Shown here: piece after piece, positions 39,350-52,500 of the stretch
How positions within the stretch are numbered: position 1 is the first letter of the stretch
Layout of the letters: each line of letters opens with the position of its first letter
NCBI RefSeq assembly: GCF_026151205.1
Contig: NC_087074.1
Span: forward strand, 11,007,226-11,071,225
Direction: 5' to 3'
Length of the DNA: 64,000 nucleotides
Source of the DNA: Bolinopsis microptera
Taxonomy: Eukaryota; Ctenophora; Tentaculata; Lobata; Bolinopsidae
The notes under the pieces: model-generated
The model's database searches: none
Told to the model about the DNA's origin: nothing
The model's input: only the letters and a program-made list of their open reading frames with translations
Position numbers and translations under genes: made by a program

Positions 39350-41932
39350 CTATTTGACAAGTTTGCAAAGAATAAGTCCGACAGTGAGGCAAACACCAAC
39401 TATTGTCAGAGCCACCAAAGTAGGAACCTCGCTCTCCCCAGACAATGTGAACCCTGAAATGGCAGTACCCACAGTTGCTGATAAACTGAGTGTCACGTTA
39501 TTTATCATGGTAGACCTTTTGGCCAGCCCACATTTTCTCATATTCCATTTCTCGTAGAGGGTAAACTTGCTCATGATGACAAGGTTCAAGTGGCCTGCTA
39601 CACCAATCCCCGAAAGAACAAGCCCTATGAGCAGCTGATAGGGAAAAACTAAGAACTGGAGGAAACTGGTCGTAGACGCAAAGGCCACGATTGTACCAAA
39701 ATAAAACAAAAAATTTGCAGCGGTCATATATCCAAGCACATCAAATTTTTGATTTTTGCTGGCTAGGAAGCTAAAGCCTAAAGCAGTGAACAGCGAGGCC
39801 AGGTTTAAAGTTTGAAACAAAGGTACAGCAGTGGTCAAAGGAATGTTGCAGTAAAAAACGAGCCTGGCTGGAAGGACATAAGCGAACAGATCGCAGACCA
39901 AGTTGTTAAGGAACACCATCATATCTGGTATGAAGAAAGATATTCTGCGGGAGTTGCTTGTTAACTTTTGGAAACTGGAATCTGAAACGGTGTAACTGTC
40001 CATTGAATTCATGGCAAGCAATTCCCTTTCAACACCTTTACCCGGATTTCTTTTACCTTTTTCGTGTACTTTCCTCACTAATGGTAGAAGCATGAGTGGG
40101 AGAAAGTTGAAGCAAGCTACAACCAGGCCAACCCGGACCCATCCTCCATGGACGAAGAGTTCGGCACTGAGGATTGTAGAAAGCATAGCTCCGATTTGGA
40201 GGAAGGCGCTGATTAGGATTATTGGCATCTTGTCGTCCTTGAAATATAAGTCCACTACTTCGCCCTGAAAATAAAACTTTCAATTGCAATATATCATAAA
40301 CTAGAGGGGTGGGGCCGGGATAGAAATATTTGTTCTGATACGTTGAAGCGATTGACCAATCAGCTTCCTTGCAGAGTTCCAACGACCAATCAAATCTACA
40401 AATCAATATGACTTCCCAATCTTAATCTTATTAACCAAATATATTTAATATAAGTTTCTCATTTCAATTCAATCGATTTAATCGCTGTACTACCCATACC
40501 TGAACTAAAACGTAAAGTAGACCAACTGCAATTCCCTGGACTGCTCTGAGGACAAATATAGTCACGCAAACTGAAATTCCGGAAGGATCCTGCTTTAAAG
40601 CCACATCGACCAAGGACATGAGTGCAATGCACAGAGTATTTATTAGACAAAGGATCAAGCAGCGACTGTGAAGAGAGGATATTTTTATGGATTTCGGGAG
40701 GCAGTAGTGAAAAAGAGGACTTAGTGCGGATGTGAGTAACATGATCGAGATGGACATCGTCCCTGAGGAGAGAAACGTTTTATAGTTGTCAGTAATTAGT
40801 AACAGTAATTAGTAACAGTAATTAGTAACAGTAATTAGTAACAGTAATTAGTAACAGTAATTAGTAACAGTAATTAGTGAACAAAAAGGGGTGGTACTGG
40901 TATACTATTATTTGCTCAATTTTACAGATGTTGAAATATCATACAAATATGTGTGACAAAGTTTACCTATTTGTGCCTTCTGTATTTTTATTTACTTATA
41001 ACAACGAGATATGTTAAAAATTCTCAACACATTTCTTGTCAGGATGTCATAAACATACCTTTTATAAATTTCTTGAAAGTGTGACGGAATTTACCTGGTG
41101 GTACCATGACATAACGAAAAAAGTCGCTAAATATGTAGCTAAAAATTCGAAAATTTGGTCAAAAACGGCAGCAAGGGGCCATGTAAACTGTAAAGTTTGC
41201 CTAGAGGATGAGACGATTATCCTAAACATCGAGGGTTTATATAGTTTCATAGTGTGAAAGATGTTACCTCATCGTGCCATTTAATAGGGCCACTAATATT
41301 TACCAATATCCTCAAACTTCAATTAACGTGTCCAAATATACAAAATAAATATGTATATAGTACATGAATTTAAAATTGTATCGTACAGCATGGATTTGTA
41401 CACGACAAAAGCTGTTTCAGTTTAAAATTAAAAGAGTGTTATTCGCAAAATCAAATTCTTACCAAGTGTGGTGTTCAAATTGTTTGTCACGAGAAAATCC
41501 AAATAAAACCCTGAAGGGTATAGTCTGGAGATTATTACCACGAAGTTCCCCAGACAAGCAAACATCAGCATTATATTTTTGTATCGTCTTGGGAGTTGAG
41601 GTTCTGAAACAACCCTAGCGTGAAGACTACGACAATAAATTACGATAAAACCCTGAACATATGTTCATTTTCTGGGAAGTAGATGAATCATAACGAAGTA
41701 AAACATTATCACCTGCTGTTATGCATCCATTTTCATCAAATCTCCGGAATGAGTACTCATCATGGTGTTGTTCTGATGGAAATGGAATATCCGTATCTTT
41801 GTCACATAGTGGTGACTTATCCGTCAGTGTGATGCTACTGCCAAGCATTGTTTGTGAATCAGCACATTCTTTTGGCGTCGAGAGTGTGTCTCTCTCTGAC
41901 TCCCGTCGCAAACGGAGATTTGATTGAACCAT
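39350..41932 (-). CDS. Major facilitator superfamily transporter, 4 exons, 512 aa
   Basis: Exons (minus): 41932-41713, 41603-41463, 40762-40500, 40264-39350. They join in phase to 513 codons including the stop. Exon 1 encodes a hydrophilic cytosolic N-terminus rich in Ser/Asp/Arg. Exon 2 starts PRRYKNIMLMFACLGNFVVI, the cytosolic edge and TM1. Exon 3 holds further helices with a short basic loop. Exon 4 encodes the rest: GEVVDLYF at its start, a charged central loop (KVHEKGKRNPGKG) between the two halves, then about six hydrophobic segments with GIGVAGHLNLVIMSKF and a short KLVK end. Fold and length suit a 12-helix MFS carrier. The substrate cannot be told from the sequence, and I do not place it in a named SLC family. 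Confidence 0.8.
40790..40880. repeat. 13-bp tandem repeat in MFS intron 2
   Basis: The unit cagtaattagtaa is repeated about six times, close to the acceptor of exon 3 (40762). Confidence 0.85.
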
Positions 41933-44676
41933 CTTAAGATGAAAATTAGTGTTATTGGTTATGTTTTAAAAACATTTCAATCCTTGTATAATCATATCAG
42001 TGTTGCAAATTAAATGGATAGTGGGTTTAATATAAGTGGCATTGCCCCGAGATATCAATTCATGCCGCAAAAAACGTCAAACCCCTTGCTATGCCTGTGG
42101 CTGTTGGTATGATGTGTGTTGGAGTGTGACATAAACAAGTGATTTACTGGCTTGAAGCAAGAAATCTAATGAAATATTTAGCAAAGCCTAGGCTTGTGGG
42201 CTAGGTCAAAAAATAAAAGGAACTGAACTGATCAGAGTAGGCATTCAATGATAGCACTTTATTACATCGTACCTTACTCTTAGGAATGGTAAAACATAAT
42301 TTGAAGGGTTCGTGAACAATGATTCATCAGGCTTTATTCACCTTCAATAACGCGCGTGTCACTCTGCATTGGATAATAAAGTAATAAGGGTCAGGGGCCG
42401 AAATGACGTAGTTTTAAAGTCGTACGATTAACAGAAAAAATTCAATAAAAGGTGAGCCAAATTCGATCAAAGAATCTCCTTAAAATAATCCAGTCAACAT
42501 ACAATCGAGTCATTATTTTTGCTTCATCATTTGCAGCTAAGCCTAAAAGGGCTGTCGGGCTGAGAAGTTGATATTTAAGTTTTCAAAAGTAACTGGATAA
42601 TAGCACAAATGGCTCAGTCGGCCCTTAGGCTCAAAATGTAAATGCTTAGTTCCGAGGTTGGGATGGCAGACAAATCAAGGCTACCTGATTTCACACATTT
42701 TTCTTATGTTTAGGTCCTAAGTCCTAACTGAAAGAAAATCTTTGCAATGTATGGCCGATCGGAAATGAAATTTTGATGATAACAACGATCAGTCCAGCAA
42801 ACAAAAATGTCCAACTCTTAAAGTTTTTGCTATCAAATACAATGACACTTAAAGTCTCCGATGCTTCCGTTTGGATGAAAATGAACACAGCGTGAATCAT
42901 GAACATTCGTCCCACAAACTACGGGTTGGTGGTTTATATGATACATTTTTGGGCCAAGGATACATTATGTGACCAGTTGATTAAGTATGGCAAATTATCC
43001 AAACCGAAAGATGAAACTAACATTAAAATATCAAATTTTAACGAAAAATTCGTTTAGAATGTCTGATTAAAATCCGAAAAATGTTGAAGCTGGATTTAGT
43101 TGAAGAGATTTGCAGAGCTCCAGGCAACATTTAATTTAACCGTAAATTAATTCGAGGATACTCTTCAGTATAACTTCTTCAACCGGTGGCAAAAATAGAA
43201 TTCACATTGGAAACGTTTAGAAGCGTGTGTTATTAAATTTCTACAAAAATGAATCAACAATTTGATTGTAGAAAACATAAAACTAAAAGGATGTATTTTT
43301 TGTGAAAACATTAATTAAATGATGATTAAGCAGTCTCCATCAAGCTTGTTTTTGTTGACGGCATCTTTAAGTTTAGTCTTGCGATTCCTTGTTTTAGAAA
43401 AGGGTTTTGTATCGTGATTCGTGATTGAAAATTGTGGCTTTCTTATCCTTACCTTATCAAACGTTCTAACATATAAAATGATGCAGTACTTTCTTGAAAA
43501 ATCAATGGGGTCGGGGATGGAGACGACATGACATGAATATTAAACATCCCAGTTTGACGCTTTTAAAACTAAGGAAATGCGTTAATTTGAATAAAATAAG
43601 GTTTTTTTTGTTAATTTTAAACAAAAATTTGAACCAAATCCGATCGATGTTCTTCACAATATTAATTTTGATATTTATTACAAATTATGACGCCTCCAGC
43701 AATGCCTAATCATACTTACCTTTTCTTTTTCTTTGTTACTTCTTTATTACAGTCCAAGATTCACAAATTATCACTGTTATCAGGTCCAAGTCTGCAAATT
43801 ATGCACCCCATATTCAATGAAGGAATCAAGGCAGGGAAGCGGTACAACACCCCTAAATTATTTTCATCATATTATTCATTGTCGGTGTCCTAATCAAGTT
43901 TGCACGGTGTTTGGTACTGAGTCGAGTTATCCATTATCAGAGGATTAGAGGATCCAATTTTAGCTGACGATCCACCATTCCAATTGTTTAGGATTACATG
44001 ATTGAGCAAATGACCAAAAACTGGGTTTTATTACGGGACCCTAGATTGAAGATATATGTTCATTTGCAGACTAATTAAAGTGACCTAATATAAATAGTGT
44101 ACAAATCTCACAGAGAAACATCTGCAGTTACTGGGCGGCGCTCAGTCTGCACTAAAGTGTGGTGGTATCAGTTATATTTGGTATTAACATTCATTATGTA
44201 CCACTTTCCAATGTTCTTTGATGCAGGCCACTCGATTGAGTTGACCTTAGAAAATACAGGTCAGGCTTTTCAAAAATAAAACTCGCACATTGTTAAAGTT
44301 ATGAATAGAATATTTAAACTTTGCACCAAAATCATCAAAATCAAACACTAGTACTACTTTGCTCGTGATATGTTAAAGATTTCAGCGTTAAGATTAAATT
44401 TTACAACGTTTAAAGCAAAACTAAACTTTTATTAGACTCAAACTATTATCAGCAATAGCTTGGGTCTTAACTATTTCTTTCAGTAAAATTTAACAGCATA
44501 ATCCATACCAATATATACCGGCCACGCTAGCCGAGCTATTTCAACCCTTTTAACTAGGAAATTCTGGTGGAAAATGAAAAGATCATCTCCTTAAAATCAA
44601 CAACATTTTTCGACCCAAGTCCGACAGCGTGGTGTAATTGCTGTACATTTCTGCATGTCACGTGGTGTGAAGTGTC
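41933..44676. other. Intergenic DNA between the MFS gene and the myosin VI stop
   Basis: No supported gene. It should contain the MFS promoter on its left side and the myosin VI 3' UTR on its right. Small frames occur (for example 42915-42724 minus, one hydrophobic stretch), but none is convincing. A 5' piece of the tiny MITE family (ttactgggcggcgctcagtc) lies at 44126-44146, in plus orientation. Confidence 0.4.
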
Positions 44677-46552
44677 TCACTGATCTTCTCTTAGAACGTA
44701 GGTGCCTCCTCCGCAACAAGCCCACAAGTCATCAAACTCTTTCATTGTTATCTCGCTTCCTTTCCTTTTAGTCAGACCTGATGAGTGATAAGATTGTTAA
44801 AAACTATCATCCACGTAATATTATTTTTTACTATCCCTACATTCTTTTTGCATCACCCTGTATTCTAATAAAACGAATACAAAAAACACATTTCCAGTTT
44901 CAATTCCTTCATGGTCAAGAAGAAAAAAAATCGTCGTGCTCTTTTTAAGCACGAGAATTAGTTACCTTACCAGTATCTTCACAAAAATGAACCTACCAGT
45001 TTCTTGCAGTTGCAGCTCGCACATCTTCAGATCATCTCTACCAGCAATAAGACACAGTGGTGCCTTCTCAGGGTGTATTTCTAGCTGTCTAACAATCCAC
45101 TTGCCATAGAAGTGAGCGTACCACCAGCCTCGCACACTCGGGTTGTTGTAGGAGGGGTACACAAACGGCACTTTGAACAGTCTGTGTTCGTGTTTTGGTT
45201 TATCCTCTTCCTCTGAAACATAGCGGCACGGTTATTTTCCTAATCAGCTGATAGCTGGCCTCTATTAGCTGCTGAGTTTTGGAAAAAACGATCTTGTCAA
45301 TACTTCATATCCCCACAGTAAGTTTCATGGCTTCTAAGTTACTGAGTTTCTGGCAAAACTATCTTGTCAATACTCCGTATTGATGATCCCTATTTATATT
45401 CTTCATTCATACATTTTTCACAAATTTTCTAACTCACTGACCTCCGAACTGCCTAAATACTAGGACACATTCAGTTTCATACGGGCGATGTCAATTGTTC
45501 GCAAGGCAAAATTCGAAACACTATTTTCGACACAATATTTTTGCACTCAATACGATAGACAAGGGATTAATAGTTAGTACAGAAAAACCCCGATTTACCA
45601 CAAAAAAGTTCATCGGGAACTGATTGTTGAAACTTCACATGCATACGTTATTTACGTTAAGCCCCCATTTGGGGGAATGAAATGACCGCGGTAAATCGGG
45701 GTTTTTTGTTGTTGTTGTTGTTGTTAATCTTACCTAGCCTTGCAAGCTAACGCAGGAAACAAATCTTTCCAGGACCCTTTGCTCAGGATTTATTTTCATT
45801 TAGCAATTAATTAATTCTGTGGTTTGCATTTTTGACTTACTGTGGCTGGACGATGGAATTGAATTTACGAATAGAGGAACGATACCTTTGGTTCAATATA
45901 TTGTGCGTAAACTGAATTATTTTACTTTGCAGTCCTATCTTTCACTTCGGAATCATACTCACACTCACACAGCTGTTTTAAAGAAAATTGTATAACTATT
46001 TGAAATTAAAACGTTATCTTACAAATTAACAGAAATAAGTTCATATGTCTTAACACACCGTCATGTACAAAGTTTACACTTTTCACAGATAAATAAAACT
46101 TTAATCTCACAAATTCGCTCAGATATTGGCCAATTAGTTTAAGAGTTTCACAGACCATGACACTATATTTTATATCTTTATATCAATTCCCAGATCCAGC
46201 ATCCTAACTCTGATCCCCTTAATCCGTACTTTAATTTCTCCCAGGGCCATCATCTTAACTCCGATCCCCCTAATCCATACTTAAATTTCTCCTAGTGCAC
46301 CATCCTTACTCCGAATCCCTTATCCGTACTTTAATTTCTCCCAGACCCACCGTTCCACCTCCCTACTAAGCTCATTTCTAGAAAGCACATTACTTCTGAA
46401 GGATTGTACGGGAGCCTCAGGTACAGATGACAGAGGAAGATCTGGCTTTGCTGCTTCCTTCTTCTTCCGTTGTAGATTCTTCTGTTTCCAAGCTTGGTAA
46501 GCTTTCAGTCTCCTGTGGAACTCGTCCCTTGCCAATTCCAGTAGTTCCACAT
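44677..46552 (-). CDS. MYO6: Myosin VI cargo-binding domain exons
   Basis: Exons: 46552-46367, 45212-44997, 44777-44677. The first holds [19 protein letters not shown], where HRRL corresponds to the RRL motif used in other animals to bind optineurin and GIPC. The second holds [20 protein letters not shown], the WWY site known for Dab2 binding, followed by [19 protein letters not shown]. The last encodes [18 protein letters not shown] and a Gly/Cys-rich end. The donor at 46367 is chosen because it joins in phase with 45212; downstream frame bases to 46320 would then be intron. Confidence 0.9.
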
Positions 46553-49500
46553 CTGAAATAAAGGATTTGGCATGGTAAGAACGAATAATTTTTCATGGTA
46601 ACAAAATGTGTTGTCATGGTAACTACATATTACATTGCAGGCGCATAACCATGGGGATTGCAGGGATTCATGAATCCTACCATGAACAAATCAAAGATGT
46701 AATCTTTGAACTTTAAATTTCTCATTGCTATAGATTTCATTCGATCCAGAGTCTTCTGTCCCAATCCTATCTGTCTATATATCTGATGTAGATTGATATG
46801 ATTTTAATATCGTCTTTGCCTAAGTTTCATTCCTGACAAGCTCAGAATTCTCTTTTCTGGAACAATTCCACGGATTTGCCCAAATTTGCGAAGATTAGTA
46901 TTAACATTTGCTGTACATATCATTTCAAATCACTAAATGTTCTGAATGCTTATTTGTCAAAGATTCCGGGAACTTCGCCTCCAAGACTCTTAATTGGAAT
47001 ATTAAGATGCTGAAATGGATTGCATTATCAGAATTCATTCCTGAAAGCACATTTCTCAAACATTTCCGTGGCTTCCTTTCCCATCACAATTCCTGATATA
47101 AATACAACTTTTTCCTACGAAAAAAGTTTCTGGAGATTTGACCTACCTCCGGCAAAGGTAACGACTCGCAGCAAAAATAACTTTCAATACTTAATTTTAA
47201 TCCTGAAGTCGTTTTTGCCAAATTTCCGGAGCTACATTTACACAAATCTGCACTAAACAATCTTGCTAGACTTTATGATTAGAATCGCTAAATTTCATTC
47301 CTGCATATTTTCTGAAACATTCTCCGGATGCCACAGCTGAATCACCCCTATGAAACATCTGACCACAGCCCTGATGTTTTGACATGGCATCAACAAGTAT
47401 TGTCGTGGTTACAACATTTGTTGTCATGGTAATTATACGCGTTGACATTGCAGCATATTGAATATAAGAAGTAAAAAACTGCTATCATTTACCACAGGAG
47501 GTGTTGATACAGTCTCTCAGTTCGGAATATTTCCAATCTTTTATGTTGTTTCTATCAAGGCCCCCTTTCGTATCTTTCCTGATAAAACATGTTATAAAAC
47601 TAAGAAACTGCTAATTGTATATCTTAATGAGGAGAACCTAAAATGATCTTACTGTGATCATAACACAAATACATGAATAAATAATAAAAACCCCAATCAA
47701 ATACCCCACCCCTCCTCCATGCTAACTGACATGAACATGTAATTAGGTCCGCCCGACCTATTAGGTCCGACGGACCTAATTACATGTTCATGACATAAAG
47801 CTATAACTCACAGAGAATATGTAGTTTAGGCTTACCTTTCAAATACAGTTAGTCTTATTAAAAAATATTGATATTTGACCAATTTATGGGCCAAAATCTA
47901 TCAAATCTGGTACACATGCCCAAATATGGGCATATGGGTTTTGGCTCATAACTCAGTCATTTTTAGTCTAATCTGATTGAAAATTCATATACGAGTTCAG
48001 GAGACCACTAGCTTAACCATAAGTTTTTGACATGTTATGACCCGTCGGACCTACTAGGTCGGACGGACCTAATTACATGTTCATGTCAGTAACCCAAAGA
48101 TACGAAGATACGAAATTTTGAACGGTACTTACTCGATCGGAACTAAAACTTCCTCCTTAACAAGTGTCGCCTGATTGTCCTCACTAATAGACAGAGCTAC
48201 CATCCTATCCCTCTCCTCCTGTTCTTTTCTAAGTGCCTCCTGTCTCTCTTCTTCTTCTCTGAATATCAATAATACCTCGTAAACTTCTAGTCAGTCCCCA
48301 CAACATAGATCAGATAAATGCCCTATATTGTCAAAACTATTCCTCAGGTTTTAACAGGCTGTCGAGTAACAAGCCAAACAAATGTATGGGTACCGATCAA
48401 AACTTGATCAACTACGCAGAACAACAGACTAACACTGAGGGTGACGATGTAAAACTTCAACTTGTTCGAATATAGTAAAGTGTCCAAAGATGAAAAACTT
48501 AGTCCCACTTCGATAGACTGGGTGAAGTTAAACTGTTAATAAACAGTCTATATTCTGATATTGAGGTGAGATAATCCTACCTTTCCAAACGTTCTCGTTC
48601 TAATCGTTCTCTTTCTTGCTCCAGTCTCTTTCTTTCTTCTTCTTCTCTCTTCCTTTGTTCTTCTAATTCTCTCAGCCTCTTCTCCTCCAACTCTTTCTTT
48701 CTGGAGAAAAAATACTTCAGTTCTTTGTCGATACGGAAACAAAAATAATTACCGTTGTCAGCAGAAACAACAGTCAACTTACATGTTTTCATGGTAACCG
48801 TTATCAGCTATGTTGCCATGGTAACAATAGCAACTTACATGCGTCTCTCTTCAGCTTGTCTCTCCTCTTCCAATTTCCTCTGTCTCTCTGCCTCTTCTTG
48901 TCTCAATCTCTCAGCCTCCATATCCTCCTGAATCTGCCTCAATTTATCTGAGTCCTGCGTCTCCTTCACCTATAGTGAACAATAGTGTTCAAAAATAGTG
49001 AAAATCTAAAGTTTCAGGTGAGATTATTAAATGTGTGCTAAAATGAGAGCAAAACTTGAATTGTTTGGATCTGTTAGATAGAAGGAACTATTGAAGAAGT
49101 GTTTTTATTGAATTTGTGCAAGGTGCACTAATATTAAAATGAAGTAATTTAAAAAAAAGTAGGGTTCTTAGCTTGGTAGAAATGGTTAAGTTGCCATAAT
49201 ATTATCATTAAAACGTTAACAAAAACCCTGACCTATACAGAATAGGTACGGACAACCGACGAGGAATAATAATCCGCCCAACACATAAACAACACAGCAG
49301 TTTGATTGAAACAAGTCACAAATAACAGGTGAGCACTTACACTGATGAAGGATAGGTACTGCCATTCGGTGAAATACCTCAAATTAATTGTATCAGAAAG
49401 GTGATGAAAGAAATAAAACTACAGGGGTAGGAACGCGCTCTGGGATCACATCAAATTCTGACAACATCACGTGGTAAAGTCAGTGCTAAATCTTAGTCAC

Positions 49501-52500
49501 GTGATAATGCCAGAGCTAAATCTTGGCTAGTTGGGTTAGGCACTGCGTGACTAACTGGACAGAGAAAAACACCGAACATCACGGTGAGAGAGCTATGTTA
49601 CTTTGAGAGGAGTTCAAACACATACCTGACAAACACGTCCACTAAATATAGCAGGCGTCTATACGCTAAAATACGACAACTTACACTGTGCCAAATCTGG
49701 AATCCCTCAATTTACTGTATCCAATAGAATCTAGATTTGTGAGTCAAATACGACTCATATCCAGGTTGGTCTGTACGGATATTCTGCCTGTATGAAACCT
49801 CCCAGCTTGGTTCTCAATCTGTCCCAACTCACCCTGTCTAATAGACGTTTAACTTGGTCCTCAATCTGTCCCAGTTTGAGCTGTATGAGGTCAGTATGAA
49901 CCTGACCAGCCTTGAGTTGTCCCATTTCTCCGTCCAGAAACTGTCTCATCTCATCAATCTCTTTATTAACTGCATCTCTGTCGTACTTTATCTTACTTGC
50001 TGGAAATAGAACATGGTTAATTGTGAGATCTGTTGCTCGAAATATCTATCAACTTTGATTTTTAGAAGTCAAGTGGTTTACGGTTTAACGGTTCTTAAGT
50101 TATTTTCTGATCAAGATGGGTTAAATTAGTTGCCATCTGAAACATCTCCAGTTTATACAAAGAATATAATTTTAGCTATACTATCGAATCAGCTAAAATA
50201 CAGGGTGGGCCAAAAGTCAGTGTGCAAACGTTGGCCTTAATAGCTCAGTCACTGAGTGCCCAATTGAAATACTTTCTTCTGGTATGACTTAGTACTACCA
50301 CTGGTTCGAGGAATTTGTCAACTCGAAAAATATTCGCGTTCGTTTTTTTCAAATGGAGGTTCATTTTCACATTTTTTTGATAGTTTGGATAATCGGATCA
50401 AGCTAAATGTTATTGAATTGTGTTTGGCCATTCGAATTACGTTTGCCCTGAAAGAATGAGAGTTCTAGCTTCTCAGATGACCGAGATATGAAGCATAACA
50501 AGCTTGTTCATTACGTGTGATCAGGTGTTTGGTTTACCTAATCACGTGATAAGGTGACCCCGTTAACTACCCCGTTAAACATTATGGGAATTGTTAAGGG
50601 TGCCCAATTAAGGTGTCGTGTCACGGTGTCACATAATCACCCAGTCAATTTGTTAACGAGATACACAAAATGCTTGTTAACTTCGTCATTTCTAATCCGT
50701 TTTGCCTCATTTTTTCAGATCATATGCAACATTTGATAATCTACCGTCTCTAAAAAAATTAGGCGTTCAGGATTTTCAGAGAAAACAATATAGGTGTTTT
50801 AATATTGAATGGGCGTGGTCTAAAATATTCGAATTTTCAAATTTTGACGACGGAATCCTCGAACCAGTAAGTACAGTATGCCATCTGCAAAGCAACAGCT
50901 CTCAAATATAAAACTCAGCGGAGGTATAAGACCCAACGTTTGCACACTGACTTTTGGCCCACCCTGTATATCAACAGCAGCTTCGGCATCTCTTCCTTCT
51001 CTCTGACCATGTTCAGCTGCGATTTTACAGCTGTGATTCGAAAATTTCACAATTCCGTTCGACCTAACAGCAGAAAATCCGCGGTCTTTTCGAGCAGCAA
51101 TATTTTAAAAATAACACTGAGCGTTATTTCTCACCGATCTCAATCATTACTGTAATTTTAGACATGCTTCCCTTTATAGCTCTTACTCCCTCTATTCTGG
51201 TAGCGGGGAGGGGTTAGTTACGGTAATACAAATTACACAGTTATCATTAACAATTCAAGTACTACTTAATGAATGGGATCTTATTCAATCGACTATGTAG
51301 GATACAGTGTAGGATACATTGTAGGATACAGTGTAGGATACATTGTAGGATACAGTGTAGGATACATTGTAGGATACAGTGTAGGATAAATTGTAGGATA
51401 CAGTGTAGGGGGAGTGTAGGATACAGTGTAGGTGGCAGTGTAGGATACAGTGTAGGAGGCAGTATAGGATACAGTGTAGGATACATTGTAGGATACATTG
51501 TAGGATACAGTGTAGGATACATTGTAGGATACAGTGTAGGATACATTGTAGGATACATTGTAGGATACAGTGTAGGATACATTGTAGGATACATTGTAGG
51601 ATACATTGTAGGATATATTGTAGGATACATTGTAGGATACATTGTAGGATACATTGTAGGATACATTGTAGGATACAGTGTAGGGAGGAGTTTATGATAC
51701 TGTGTAGGATACAGTGTAGGATACAGTGTAGGAGACAGTGAATGATATAGTGTAGGATACAGTGTAAGATACAACGATGTAAAAAGTTCTAACCTTGGCA
51801 GGTAGTTACGTCTGGTTGACCACATTCTGTAGTTTTTCTGTATGTTAATTATACAGCCCGTCCTCCAGCGAGCTATCTTCGTCCCTGTACAGTATATAAT
51901 ATAATGCTACATCTAGACATTAGATGATGTGAATTGTGGGGGTAGCAGTTTGAGTTATTGAGAAGGACGGGTCTGACTTATAAAGGAATAGTTTGATTGA
52001 ACATACAGAGTGGTTCCTAAAACAACAAGAGCTAAAGTGAGTCTAACGTACATTTGTTAAATGCCAGGATTGCGAATTGTACTCTTCTCCAACATTGACG
52101 GAGTACCCACTTCTCCACCCGTGAAATCATATCAATCAGATGTTGTGAGCTGCTCTTCATCAACAGATCCACCTCTGCGAACTGAGGATAGTGGACATTA
52201 GTTCAGTTAACTTGCCAAGTAAAATTATTTCTAAATATTGGATCCTTACATTAATTATCTTTAATGTACATTCAGGATTACTGGGATAAGGAAAATTAAT
52301 GAAAAAGTGAGATTACTAGGAACCTGTATATTTGTAACAATTTATCTGAGGAGTATTGATGAATGGTATTTTGGAAATGGTGTGGAACTGTGAATATGAG
52401 TATAAATTGAATTTTTGATGAGAGTCCCTTTAATCGTTAAACGGGGAAAATAATCAATTGAACATTGTGTTTCATAGACAACTATGTATTACCGAACTAC

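Noticed and set aside
40790-40880. CRISPR-like repeat array
   Set aside because: The repeats are 13 bp without unique spacers, in an animal intron; a simple minisatellite.
41036-41257. 73-codon plus-strand frame in MFS intron 2
   Set aside because: No homology recognised, no splice or codon support, and it lies antisense within an intron.
50554-50911. Possible mariner transposase frames inside 50201-50966
   Set aside because: Short frames with no DDE/D motif or helix-turn-helix; consistent with an internally deleted element.
51262-51825. YPTM/YPTL and YSVG repeat proteins on both strands
   Set aside because: The 12-bp minisatellite is a multiple of three and opens frames on both strands by itself. 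The flanking residues RNYLPR belong to a myosin VI exon.
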